Shown: piece by piece, positions 17,017 through 25,047 of the stretch | Layout of the letters: each line of letters opens with the position of its first letter | Position numbering within the stretch: the stretch's first letter is position 1 | The notes under the pieces: generated by a model | What the model was told of the DNA's origin: nothing | Database searches by the model: none | The model's input: the letters and a program-made list of their open reading frames with translations, nothing else | DNA from: Bacillota bacterium | GTDB lineage: Bacteria > Bacillota > Clostridia > Acetivibrionales > DSM-1351 | Direction of reading: 5' to 3' | Length of the DNA: 33,719 bases | NCBI GenBank assembly: GCA_023416275.1 | Contig: JAEZIB010000136.1 | Location: forward strand, 1-33,719 | Translations under genes and position numbers: made by a program

Positions 17017-18957
17017 CTATACATCCAATTGGAAAGCCACACAGAAGTTAGGCTGTGAAACTCCGGATCTACCTTTGAATGGGTCTGAATCACGCAGCAA
17101 GCCCCAACGATATGTACCGTTTGATCTTGTTGATCCACCTGTATAAGCATAGCCTACTTTTACACCTGATGCAGGAAGATCATTTGCACAGGTTATCTTT
17201 ACTGAACTTCCTGAAATTTCAACTGAACTAATAGTTACTTTTGAACCATTAGCAGTAACCTCAAAGCCTTTGCCATTCTTCCATTCATTACTGCTTTGGT
17301 TTGGTGCCCCAAGTGTAGAATCCCAAACAAGTGGACCTACTGGTACATTTAGGTTTACTGTAATCACTTTACCACTCTTTGTTATACTAGTAGGCTCAAG
17401 TGGTCTCCAATTATTCCCTTTAACAACTCTTTCATAATATACCTGACCAAACTTTTCACCCATCGTCTGATATCCCTTTGCTGTCAAATGTATATGGTCG
17501 CTTCCATAAGCACGCTGGTAAGTTGGTCCTATGCAAATTATATCATTAGGATAGTCAACTCCTGCCTTCCATTGTGCCAATGTTGAAACCGCAGTTCCAG
17601 TACTCATATAAGAATGCTGTTGTACTAAAAACAGTGGTATACTCTGTGTTTGTCCAGTTATTGCTTTAATATCCTTATTGTAATCAGACCATATTTGACG
17701 GATACAGCTTTCATAGGACTGATTGTTGAAATCATTTTCCCCATGAACAAGAGTAATTCCACCAACACCGTAGGTCTTACCTGATGCTTTTGCAAGACGG
17801 TTAATTGCTTGAACCTCAAATAATGCCGCAGCATAACTATGGCCAGTACTAGCTGAAACCGTTGCACCCTTTTTAATCATATCATAGCCCTGACCTGTTT
17901 CACCCACTACAGTATGTGCCGAAATATAATCTTTGCCACCTGCTGCCTTAACCATCGAAGTTATTTGATTTGCCATTGCAGTATGTGGAGTCTCTCCCCA
18001 TATATTTACTGGATAACCAACATGCCAGCCTGAACCAATGCTTCTAATAGGCTCAACTAGCGGAACCATTTTAAGTGCACTATTGTTTGAATCGTATGGT
18101 GGAACTGTTAAATTCAAGTTTCCTAAAGATAGCTTTAGATTGTTGTACGGCTGAGTTGTAGATAATTCCGGATTACCAAAATGACCCACAGAAAGACTTT
18201 GGCCTGTGCCTATAACTCCAGCCCAATCCCAAGGTATATTAAAATCAGGTTCTTCAGGCTCTGTATTTTCTCCTGGGAAAGTAATTATAATGCCAAGTAA
18301 ATATTGTTTCATCAGTGCAAAATCAATTGCATCAATTGATCCGCTGGCATCTAAATCAGCTAATTCTTTATTTACAATAGTTTCTATTCCTAAAAGGTGC
18401 TTCTTTATCAGCATTAAATCTATTGAATCTCTTGAGCCATCAGCATTTATATCACCAAGAGTTTTCGAACCGCTTCCTGTATCCAGTTTAAACCAATTAA
18501 TGTTAAACAGATAACCACTTGCCCCAGTAAATTTCAGGTATAAATCATGTATTCCGCTTGCGCCAGTAAGATTACAACTTACATCTGCCCAACTCTGAAA
18601 ATCTCCTGTTCCAGCAACAGAGCATGTACCTACTAAAGTGCCGGTAATACTGTCAAGTCTTAGCTCAATATTACCTCCGCTAGTGCCGCTTGCTACTCTT
18701 GCAGTGAAACTTGTCTTTCCGCTGCCAAAATCAACACTTTTATAAACTGCATAATCTCCGTTTTCAATATATCCGATATTTTCCCCGCCCTCTGTACAGG
18801 TTTCAGTCTGAATTCCTGATTGAGTAGTAAAACTTTCTGCTTCTATTTGAGAAGCTGCAGCAAAGGCTGTGAAAGGAGCACTGTAGCTAATATTGCATAA
18901 AAGCATAAAAGCTGCAGTCATAATACTAATAATTCTTATTTTTTTCTTATTTAGCAT
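17017..18957 (-). CDS. Cellulosomal carbohydrate esterase: CBM6, type I dockerin, SGNH domain
   Basis: Secreted esterase that should remove acyl groups from plant polysaccharide while attached to the cellulosome. ATG 18957 (646 aa) has GGAGG 8 nt upstream; the ATG at 18972 overlaps that site. Order: signal peptide (about 1-34, ending AFAA), CBM6-type module (about 38-160, opening with IEAESF), dockerin (about 167-227) and an SGNH/sialate-O-acetylesterase-like domain from about 245. The dockerin has two calcium-loop repeats (GDINADGSRDSIDL and ADLDASGSIDAIDF); the SI and AI pairs at positions 10-11 resemble mesophilic Ruminiclostridium dockerins more than C. thermocellum ones. Catalytic blocks are GQS with Ser254, GEND (406-409) and DHIH with D487 and H490. 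The last 120 residues are beta-rich and resemble a further domain. The dockerin is internal rather than terminal. The exact substrate is inferred. Confidence 0.92.
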   Translation of the reverse strand: MLNKKKIRIISIMTAAFMLLCNISYSAPFTAFAAASQIEAESFTTQSGIQTETCTEGGENIGYIENGDYAVYKSVDFGSGKTSFTARVASGTSGGNIELRLDSITGTLVGTCSVAGTGDFQSWADVSCNLTGASGIHDLYLKFTGASGYLFNINWFKLDTGSGSKTLGDINADGSRDSIDLMLIKKHLLGIETIVNKELADLDASGSIDAIDFALMKQYLLGIIITFPGENTEPEEPDFNIPWDWAGVIGTGQSLSVGHFGNPELSTTQPYNNLKLSLGNLNLTVPPYDSNNSALKMVPLVEPIRSIGSGWHVGYPVNIWGETPHTAMANQITSMVKAAGGKDYISAHTVVGETGQGYDMIKKGATVSASTGHSYAAALFEVQAINRLAKASGKTYGVGGITLVHGENDFNNQSYESCIRQIWSDYNKDIKAITGQTQSIPLFLVQQHSYMSTGTAVSTLAQWKAGVDYPNDIICIGPTYQRAYGSDHIHLTAKGYQTMGEKFGQVYYERVVKGNNWRPLEPTSITKSGKVITVNLNVPVGPLVWDSTLGAPNQSSNEWKNGKGFEVTANGSKVTISSVEISGSSVKITCANDLPASGVKVGYAYTGGSTRSNGTYRWGLLRDSDPFKGRSGVSQPNFCVAFQLDV

Positions 18958-18993
18958 AGATATAACCTCCATTTATTTTAGTTAGGGTTATTA

Positions 18994-19029
18994 CTGCTTT
19001 TTGTACTGTTTATATAATTCAAAAAGCAG
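18994..19029 (-). other. Hairpin in the esterase leader
   Basis: CTGCTTTTTG (18994-19003) and CAAAAAGCAG (19020-19029) pair perfectly (10 bp, 16-nt loop), 37 nt upstream of the esterase start. It may stabilise the mRNA or be a protein site; no U-tract. Confidence 0.45.
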
Positions 19030-19366
19030 TTCTGCCATTTCGTTTCAGATTTTCGTACCTTTACAATGGTCAGTATTCATCTGAAAACAGCATTACCATT
19101 ACAAATATTCGTAACTGCTTCAAATTTTTAGTGGGCATATGGAAATTCAAAGCTAGATAGCAACTATAAATTAGTAGAAAAGAAAAAAGTTAAGCTATGG
19201 AAGGCATTGAGTAAGTATTCAGTTTATTATCTGTGAAAACTATAAGTATTAGTTGAATATAAAAGAATAGATATGACCTTTTGTTTCAATTAGGTACATA
19301 CAAAAAAATGAAATGGCATATAAAAACTACAAATTTTAGTTTTCCCATATGACCAATTCATTTTTA
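19030..19366. other. Spacer with no gene seen
   Basis: AT-rich, no plausible coding frame. It contains a 7-bp inverted repeat AAAACTA/TAGTTTT (19323-19343). It presumably holds the esterase promoter, which I could not place with confidence. Confidence 0.35.
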
Positions 19367-19837
19367 ATTCAAACTTCGCAGTTGAGTATACTGCTTAAAG
19401 CCTAGTAATATCAGGTGTGGTAGCAATATCAAATGATAAGTCAAATGATTTTAAGAATAAGTTTACTGAACAACAAGCCATTGGTAAACTTGAGCCTGGA
19501 TGGACTTTTCATCCGAAAGTTGGATTAAAAATAATTGCATGAATTAGTTGTGTGAGAAAAGCTTGCTGAATAAATATATAGATTTTAGTTAAATCGCAAA
19601 AGCAGTATTCCTATACGTTTAAAATTGTTCAGCAAGCTCCAAGTGTTTTTACTAAAAACCCGACACGATGTCGGTTTTAGCACACTATGAACATGGATGG
19701 TAAATGTGTGCGACGGCAAAGCTACTTCGAATGAATAGTGCTAGTTCCTAGTACTTACTAATTCTAGCAATTATTTTGGCAACAAACCATTGATAATTCT
19801 ACCGCACTAATAGATTTTTTATGTGCGAAGTTTGAAT
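19367..19837 (+). repeat. Dispersed repeat family B, full-length copy with terminal inverted repeats
   Basis: 471 bp bounded by ATTCAAACTTCGCA (19367-19380) and its exact inverse TGCGAAGTTTGAAT (19824-19837). Internal stems are AGTTTAC/GTAAACT (19460-19490), GGATG/CATCC (19498-19514), AGCTTGCTGAA/TTCAGCAAGCT (19560-19638) and CCGACA/TGTCGG with flanking A and T runs (about 19656-19678). There is no coding frame of note. The right end is 8 bp from the thiW stop. Degraded copies are at 4846, 10100 and 13751. It resembles a MITE or a large folded non-coding RNA unit; no clear target-site duplication was seen. Confidence 0.85.
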
Positions 19838-19844
19838 ATATGAT

Positions 19845-20345
19845 TTAAAGCTTATTACCAATGGCATCTACTGCTGTTCTACGTCTCAAAGCAAAAATTA
19901 GTATTGCAGAAATTGCAGCTCCTCCAATTGAGCTAATACTAAATGGTATTACAAATCCAAACAGTGCTGCTTCCCTCTCTAAAATAAAGGTTGCAACAGG
20001 ATAGGCTAAAATTGCTCCAAAAATGCCAGTACCAATAACTTCGCCTATAACTGCACTTATAACTTTTGGGAATTTTTTATACAATAATGCGCAAAACAAT
20101 GCACCTAACATACTTCCAGGAAATGCAAGCAGTGTTCCCGTACCTGATATAACACGAATACATGAGGCCACAAATGCCACTCCTACCGCATAGAGTGGGC
20201 CTAACATTATACCTGCTATTACATTTACCATATGCTGTATTGGCGCACATTTAGCAATACCGACTGGAAATGAAAATGTTGACCCAACAACAGCTACAGC
20301 TATAAGTATTCCTGATAAGGCTATCTTTTTAATATTTGTTTTCAT
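19845..20345 (-). CDS. thiW: Thiamine-precursor ECF transporter S component ThiW
   Basis: Substrate-binding membrane subunit of an energy-coupling-factor transporter, thought to import a thiazole precursor of thiamine. The 166-aa protein has about five or six helices and the family blocks FPVGIAKCAPIQHMVNV, LGPLYAVG and ISGTGTLLAFPGSMLGAL. ATG 20345 has GGAG 8 nt upstream. It follows thiC by 187 bp on the same strand and is presumably under the same TPP riboswitch, which is the usual context for thiW. The shared EcfA/EcfT energising module must be encoded elsewhere. A family B repeat starts just past the stop. Confidence 0.92.
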   Translation of the reverse strand: MKTNIKKIALSGILIAVAVVGSTFSFPVGIAKCAPIQHMVNVIAGIMLGPLYAVGVAFVASCIRVISGTGTLLAFPGSMLGALFCALLYKKFPKVISAVIGEVIGTGIFGAILAYPVATFILEREAALFGFVIPFSISSIGGAAISAILIFALRRRTAVDAIGNKL

Positions 20346-20531
20346 TAAATAACTCCAATCTTATATTAAGTACTATTTCGCTTTTAAAATATACAAAACA
20401 CATATTTTAAATACAAATTAGTATAATCATTAGTGTCCAAAGTCTGACCTGATATATAATGTTGAAAGTCTATATTATTAAAAGCATTTCAAACCTAATT
20501 ACATTACAATAGAAAAATATCTGTAACTCTT

Positions 20532-21839
20532 CTATTCAGAGCAAAATTCAACCTTTTCGCCAGCTAAGATTTTATTAGTGGTTCTGACTGCACACATTTT
20601 TCCACACATAGTGCAAGAATGCTTTTCAGAAGGCGAAGTGCTTTCAAAATATTCTCTTGCCTTATCTTCATCAATAGCATATGAGAACATTTCCTCCCAA
20701 TCAATACGGCGTCTGGCATCACTCATTTTGTTGTCTATCTCACGGGCACCTGGGATACCCTTTGCAATATCAGCTGCATGAGCTGCGATTTTTGATGCCA
20801 CTATTCCCTCTCTTACATCTGATAAATCTGGAAGACGCAAATGCTCAGCTGGAGTTACATAGCATAGGAAATCAGCACCGCTGCTGGCAGCAATTGCGCC
20901 GCCTATCGCTGAAGTAATGTGGTCATATCCTGGCGCTATATCTGTTACAAGAGGTCCTAACACATAGAAAGGAGCTCCATGACACAACCTTTTCTGAATA
21001 ATCATATTTGCGGCAATTTCATTTAATGCCATGTGACCCGGACCTTCTACCATTACCTGAACATCCTTGTCCCATGCTCTTTTTGTCAAGTTTCCAAGCT
21101 CAATTAGCTCGCTTAATTGTCCTGCATCTGAGCTGTCATTAATACTGCCTGGACGTAATGCATCACCAAGGCTTATTGTAACATCATACTCTCTAAGTAT
21201 TTCTAAGAACTCATCATAATACTGATAAAATGGATTTTCATTTCCCGTCATTTCCATCCATGCAAATAGTAAGGAGCCACCGCGAGAAACAATATTTGTA
21301 AGCCTTTTAGAGCGTTTGAAACATTCAACTGCACGTTTGTTTATTCCAGCATGAATAGTCATAAAATCAACGCCTTCTTTTGCATGAGCTTCTACAACCT
21401 TGAGAAAATCCGCTGCTTTGATATCCAATAAATCTTTTTCCAAATAACCAATAGCATCGTACATGGGTACTGTACCAATCATTGCAGGAGACCTTTCAAT
21501 TAGCTGGGTTCTAAAAGTATTAGTCTTACCGTAATTGCTCAAATCCATAATTGCCTCTACTCCAAATTTAAGAGCCATATCAACCTTTTCCATCTCTTTT
21601 GAGTAATCAACACAATCTCCTGAAATGCCCAAATTGACATTAATTTTAGTTCTAAGCCCCTCTCCTATTCCTTCAGGACTAAGTGACTTGTGATTAATAT
21701 TTGCAGGAATTGCTACCTTTCCGCAAGCAACCAGATCTCTTAATTTTTCCTCTTCTATTTTCTCTTTTCTTGACACTAACAACATTTCTTTTGTGATAAT
21801 TCCCTTTTTAGCTGCTTCCATCTGTGTTTTATAATTCAT
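20532..21839 (-). CDS. thiC: Phosphomethylpyrimidine synthase ThiC
   Basis: Non-canonical radical SAM enzyme that rearranges aminoimidazole ribotide to HMP phosphate, the pyrimidine half of thiamine. The 435-aa sequence carries the conserved blocks NVNLGISGDC, MDLSNYG, DFMTIHAGI, SRGGSL, DALRPGSIND and EGPGHMALNEI. The C-terminal cluster motif is C409-x2-C412-x3-C416 (CTMCGKMC), one residue shorter than the CX2CX4C of the E. coli type. The short N-terminus and 435-aa length fit the clostridial form. Start ATG 21839 with GAGAGGGG upstream. The leader has a TPP riboswitch and terminator, so expression should fall when thiamine pyrophosphate is plentiful. Confidence 0.97.
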   Translation of the reverse strand: MNYKTQMEAAKKGIITKEMLLVSRKEKIEEEKLRDLVACGKVAIPANINHKSLSPEGIGEGLRTKINVNLGISGDCVDYSKEMEKVDMALKFGVEAIMDLSNYGKTNTFRTQLIERSPAMIGTVPMYDAIGYLEKDLLDIKAADFLKVVEAHAKEGVDFMTIHAGINKRAVECFKRSKRLTNIVSRGGSLLFAWMEMTGNENPFYQYYDEFLEILREYDVTISLGDALRPGSINDSSDAGQLSELIELGNLTKRAWDKDVQVMVEGPGHMALNEIAANMIIQKRLCHGAPFYVLGPLVTDIAPGYDHITSAIGGAIAASSGADFLCYVTPAEHLRLPDLSDVREGIVASKIAAHAADIAKGIPGAREIDNKMSDARRRIDWEEMFSYAIDEDKAREYFESTSPSEKHSCTMCGKMCAVRTTNKILAGEKVEFCSE

Positions 21840-21949
21840 TTTAAACCCCTCTCTTTACTTCAGTGATTTAACTTTAAATATTTTTTTAACTGCAACGTCA
21901 CTTTATTGTTTATTAAGCAACTAATTTCTTTATTAACAATTTTGCTTAA

Positions 21950-21982
21950 ATAAAAAGTGCCTACCCGAATTGGGAAAGCACT
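21950..21982 (-). terminator. Riboswitch expression-platform terminator
   Basis: On the minus strand AGTGC (21982-21978) pairs with GCACT (21960-21956), with inner CCC/GGG pairs, followed by T5. It lies between the TPP aptamer and thiC. Confidence 0.85.
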
Positions 21983-22003
21983 CTAATTTTAAAAACTAAA
22001 TCT

Positions 22004-22140
22004 TTGCTTCCCTACAACGGTGTTAACCGACAGGTTCAAAGGGTCAGGTTTTAGCCTTCTCAACCGTAAAGTACATACAAATAAATAAGAATAACTGCAA
22101 AACAAATCCTACTTATTGGCGTCCTTGTTGGTCCCCCCAC
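22004..22140 (-). ncRNA. TPP riboswitch (THI element) upstream of thiC
   Basis: On the minus strand the aptamer shows GGGGGGACC at the 5' side, the TGAGA turn, then ACCCTTTGAACCTGTCGG and the closing CGTTGTAGGGAAGC, the conserved TPP-binding core. About 80 nt between GGACC and GGTTGAGA form an enlarged P3 arm. It is followed by a terminator at 21950-21982 and then thiC, the standard transcription-control layout. Confidence 0.93.
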
Positions 22141-22380
22141 AAATAAATATTAAATTGTTTAGTGATTTATGACATATTTAAAACAACATCTTGAATTTTA
22201 ACATATAGTATAAATTAAGTAAAGCTATAAAATAAAATCAGTTGAAGTCCTATCCTACTAAATGTAACTATTCAGAAATTTAAAAAACAATATACAGCAC
22301 ATGCTTTTATATACTTATAAACTCTAAATTGCAGGTGTTCATAATTATATATGGTTTATAAATGGCTGAATATAGCACAA

Positions 22381-22417
22381 GATGTAGGCATTATTAATGC
22401 CTACATCTATATTTTTT
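22381..22417 (+). terminator. Strong terminator hairpin, 12-bp stem
   Basis: GATGTAGGCATT (22381-22392) and AATGCCTACATC (22396-22407) pair perfectly with a 3-nt loop. TATATTTTTT follows on the plus strand. On the minus strand it sits just past the stop of the gene at 22421 but lacks a good U-tract there, so the best orientation is plus although no plus gene precedes it. Confidence 0.6.
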
Positions 22418-22420
22418 CAC

Positions 22421-22825
22421 CTAAACTGCATTATGAACGAAAGATGCTATACTGTTTATTGGAATATCCGTTACAGATCCAACATTATAAACAGGAGTTC
22501 CTTTATTCTGTCCGTATTGATCAAATTGGCAATTGTATCCATATCCATGCATATGATCACAATTATTCATATTATTCATATTGTTCATATTGTCATTCAT
22601 ATTCATGTAATTACCACCACAACCATTGCCTAACGCACAACCAGGTGCAGGACCGATACTAGTTATTAATCTACAATAGCACTCATTAACTCCTAATATT
22701 ACGCCTGTAAAGCCACAACCTGACTGTCCTCCGCTTTTAGTAAATATAGTAACTGTTTGACCAATATACTTCGCCAATAGATGACAAATATTATCATTAC
22801 AGCCACATGAATTACAACCATCCAT
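22421..22825 (-). CDS. Cys/Gly/Asn-rich small protein, possible spore surface protein
   Basis: 134 aa, not assigned to a named family. The ATG at 22825 has AAAGGGGA 7 nt upstream; the ATG at 22843 overlaps that region. The N-terminus is DGCNSCGCNDNICHLL with four Cys. It is followed by a compact hydrophobic core (GQTVTIFTKSGGQSGCGF) and VNECYCRLITSIGPAPGCALG. A low-complexity Met/Asn stretch (about 96-111) comes from a 9-nt DNA repeat, and an ordered tail ends in SIASFVHNAV. Cys-rich proteins with this sort of core occur in clostridial spore coats, which is a guess here. Its neighbour at 22907 is also small and Cys-rich. Confidence 0.75.
   Translation of the reverse strand: MDGCNSCGCNDNICHLLAKYIGQTVTIFTKSGGQSGCGFTGVILGVNECYCRLITSIGPAPGCALGNGCGGNYMNMNDNMNNMNNMNNCDHMHGYGYNCQFDQYGQNKGTPVYNVGSVTDIPINSIASFVHNAV
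22561..22605 (+). repeat. Short tandem repeat inside the Cys/Asn-rich gene
   Basis: Imperfect copies of ATTCATATT, five or so, encode the Met/Asn run on the minus strand. Unit number could vary between strains without breaking the frame, because the unit is 9 nt. Confidence 0.7.
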
Positions 22826-22906
22826 ATATAAATCCCCTTTCATTAGATTTAATCTTCTTACTTGTAGTTTATGTTAACTCTAATGAAAGTGTTACTAACA
22901 GAAATT

Positions 22907-23098
22907 TTATTTGTTGAGCTGAGAGCTTTGATTTTTTTCTTCATAGCCCTGACAGGCTTGTCCTGATGATTGATAAACTACCACAGATGGAATCTGCCTG
23001 GTTTTGAAGCCAAATGCTTTACATCCATGTGGCATATTAGCGTACCAAGTTATATAGTAGAATTTGCAATTGCGGCAGTTAATCCTTTCTGTTGGCAT
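22907..23098 (-). CDS. Small conserved Cys protein (zinc-ribbon-like)
   Basis: 63 aa: INCRNCKFYYITWYANMPHG, then CKAFGFKTRQIPSVVVYQSSG and QACQGY. Cysteines at 8, 11, 26 and 49 suggest a metal site. Proteins with this NCxxCxxFYxTWxxxxPxGCxAFGFK pattern are widespread and often mis-annotated as uracil-DNA glycosylases; this one is far too short for that enzyme. ATG 23098 has GAGGAG upstream. Function unknown. Confidence 0.8.
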   Translation of the reverse strand: MPTERINCRNCKFYYITWYANMPHGCKAFGFKTRQIPSVVVYQSSGQACQGYEEKNQSSQLNK

Positions 23099-23325
23099 TC
23101 TGTACTCCTCGTTTATTAAATAGTATACAGCAATCTACTTGTAAATAGTTTTGTCTCAATACATTAAAGTTTTGGCACAATCTCTTTTCTATTTGCAACA
23201 TTTCTCTGTTCAAAAATCACTACGTTCGCACAGCCTTATTATTGAACTAGACACCTTTTGGCTTTTCACAGCTTGAAAAGGCACCATGTTTTGTACAATC
23301 TTATTTTTAAAGTTTTTTAAGCTTA

Positions 23326-23700
23326 TCAAGTTTTTTTCAATACTTCCTTTGTTGTTATAATGTTTGCACCTATTCCAAACAAGTCTGATATTACTACTTG
23401 ATGATACGCAACAGGAGCCTTAAGCTCTATTTTTTTAAGTTCTGCAAGAGCACTCTGTATTCTTTCTTTTGGGATTGGTTTATCACTTCTAACACTCACA
23501 AGTGGTAGTTCCCCACCAATTACTCTTATTGTTGATGTAAGGCTTCTTTTAGGAAATTGTATTTCATCTATCGCATAGGTTTTTCCTTTTTCGCACAAGG
23601 CATTTTCAACAAGACTCACTTTATTATCTGCATCAAGTTGAACATTCATTCTGCACCCATTAGGACAGATTATACAAACTATCTCTCTAATGTTACTCAT
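23326..23700 (-). CDS. DUF1667 protein of the GlpA-like flavoprotein operon
   Basis: 124 aa with four conserved cysteines (CIICPNGC near the N-terminus and ALCEKGK after it), matching DUF1667, a family nearly always next to glycerol-3-phosphate-dehydrogenase-like flavoproteins. It may hold a metal or Fe-S centre that passes electrons. The start is ATG 23700 with GGAGG 9 nt upstream, and overlaps the end of the preceding gene by 8 nt (ATGAGTAA), so translation is probably coupled. It is third and last in the operon. The spacer below 23326 has a 7-bp CTTTTCA/TGAAAAG stem (23262-23280) but no clear terminator. Confidence 0.88.
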   Translation of the reverse strand: MSNIREIVCIICPNGCRMNVQLDADNKVSLVENALCEKGKTYAIDEIQFPKRSLTSTIRVIGGELPLVSVRSDKPIPKERIQSALAELKKIELKAPVAYHQVVISDLFGIGANIITTKEVLKKT

Positions 23701-24931
23701 CAATAAACACCTCCAATTTCAGGACATCTTTTAATTCCTGAGCTTTTAAGTCTATCCTTACCATTTCTGCTGGATTTAGAGCTTTGAAGGTCTTTTTCTT
23801 TATCTGCCTGTCGCCATCCTTAAATATTATAGTTGTATTTTTATATGGGTTTGTTACCCTCATTGAAAAGGTTATATCTTTGTTTGGTGAAATGCTCTGC
23901 GGCAATACATATCTAATTCCATTACCTGCCATGACAGAAATATCAGATTTATTACTAATATTACCGTTAATATAATCCACAGCTGTACTAGCTGCCAATT
24001 GCCCCTCCGCTGATACATAATCCACCAAATCATGTACCTGCAAAACATTTCCGCAAGCAAATATTCCTGGTACACTGGTCTGCAAATTCTCATCAACCCT
24101 TGCGCCACCAGTAATATCATCAATATGTACACCTGCATTTAATGACAATTCATTTTCCGGAATTAAGCCAACAGATAGTATTAAAGTGTCACATTCAAAC
24201 TTTTTAGAGGTTCTAGGAATTGGGTTGCCTTGCTCATCAACCTTTGCTATAGTAACACCTTTAACTCTTTCATGCCCATCAATTTTTATTACAGTATGGC
24301 TTAATAACAAGGGTATTCCAAAATCCTCAAGACATTGTGTTATGTTTCTTTGAAGACCGCTGGAATAGGGCAGCTTCTCTACAACGGCCAAAACCTTTGC
24401 CCCTTCAAAGGTCAAACGTCTTGCCATTATTAGTCCAATATCTCCTGAGCCTAAAATAACTACTCTTTTGCCCACCATAATATTTTTGAGATTAACAAGG
24501 TTTTGTGCAACTCCTGCTGTAAATACACCTGCCGGGCGTGTACCAGGAATACATATAGCACCTCTTGTTCTCTCTCTGCATCCCATTGCAAGAATTATTG
24601 CTGAGGCTTTGTAGGTTTTAATTCCGCTGGGGCTTATAGTTGTTACTATCTTGTCAGTAGCTATATCCTGAACCATAACATTTGTAATTATCTCTATATT
24701 TAACGACTTTGCCTCATCAATATATCGTTTTGCATACTCAGGGCCTGTCAAAGCCTCATTGAACCTTATAAGACCAAAACCATCGTGAATACATTGATTT
24801 AGTATTCCTCCTGCATTTAGCTCTCGTTCTAGAACCAATACATCATCTATGCCCCTCTTCTTAGCTTCTATTGCAGCAGCAAGACCAGCCGGTCCCGCTC
24901 CTACTATAATTAAGTCTTTGTTTATTAACAT
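23693..24931 (-). CDS. FAD-dependent NAD(P)-type oxidoreductase, GlpA/GlpB-like operon
   Basis: About 412 aa in the pyridine-nucleotide-disulphide-oxidoreductase fold. It has an N-terminal FAD site (DLIIVGAGPAGLAAA), a middle NAD(P) site (VVILGSGDIGLIMARR), the family block GCRERTRGA with PAGVFTAGVAQNLVN, and a late GIFACGNVLQVHDLVD. With the GlpA-like protein and DUF1667 it forms the three-gene set of many anaerobes, probably a glycerol-3-phosphate dehydrogenase complex that moves electrons to NAD(P)+ or another carrier; that role is inferred. The start is taken as ATG 24931, where homologues begin. No ribosome site lies directly before it; the strong AAAAGGAG is 79 nt upstream, beyond a hairpin shared with the gene before. 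Confidence 0.92.
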   Translation of the reverse strand: MLINKDLIIVGAGPAGLAAAIEAKKRGIDDVLVLERELNAGGILNQCIHDGFGLIRFNEALTGPEYAKRYIDEAKSLNIEIITNVMVQDIATDKIVTTISPSGIKTYKASAIILAMGCRERTRGAICIPGTRPAGVFTAGVAQNLVNLKNIMVGKRVVILGSGDIGLIMARRLTFEGAKVLAVVEKLPYSSGLQRNITQCLEDFGIPLLLSHTVIKIDGHERVKGVTIAKVDEQGNPIPRTSKKFECDTLILSVGLIPENELSLNAGVHIDDITGGARVDENLQTSVPGIFACGNVLQVHDLVDYVSAEGQLAASTAVDYINGNISNKSDISVMAGNGIRYVLPQSISPNKDITFSMRVTNPYKNTTIIFKDGDRQIKKKTFKALNPAEMVRIDLKAQELKDVLKLEVFIDE

Positions 24932-25017
24932 ATATATGCACATGCCCAACATTTGCACATGAATATCAAGAGAATGTACCTTCTTGAATAAATGGCATGG
25001 GCTAGGTAACTCCTTTT
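24932..25017 (-). promoter_or_regulatory. Structured translation-initiation leader, copy 2
   Basis: Inside the operon. In order on the minus strand: AAAAGGAG (25017-25010), TTACCTA, the arm GCCCATGC (25002-24995), an inner stem TCAAGA/TCTTGA, then TGGGCATGTGC, ATATAT and the ATG. The outer arms pair with one mismatch. It closely matches the leader at 26515-26602, including AGCCCATGC, the inner stem, and 7 and 6 nt on either side of the hairpin. A mini-ORF of 10 codons (ATG in the first arm, ending TGA) also follows the ribosome site. Confidence 0.7.
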
Positions 25018-25047
25018 CTATTTAGTTAATTTCTTTTAATGCTTCAA

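Noticed and set aside
16861..17058. 65-codon plus-strand frame after hydG
   Set aside because: It starts within the terminator loop and overlaps the end of the esterase; composition is typical of AT-rich spacer.
22561..22605. CRISPR-like array
   Set aside because: Unit is only 9 nt without spacers and lies in a coding frame. No CRISPR array was seen anywhere in the window.
22351..22662. Two plus-strand frames over the Cys-rich gene rich in His/Tyr
   Set aside because: Shadows of the 9-nt tandem repeat read in other frames; no ribosome site.
23099..23325. Third copy of repeat family A
   Set aside because: CTACGTTCGCA and the CTTTTCA stem recall it loosely, but the two diagnostic stems are not present.
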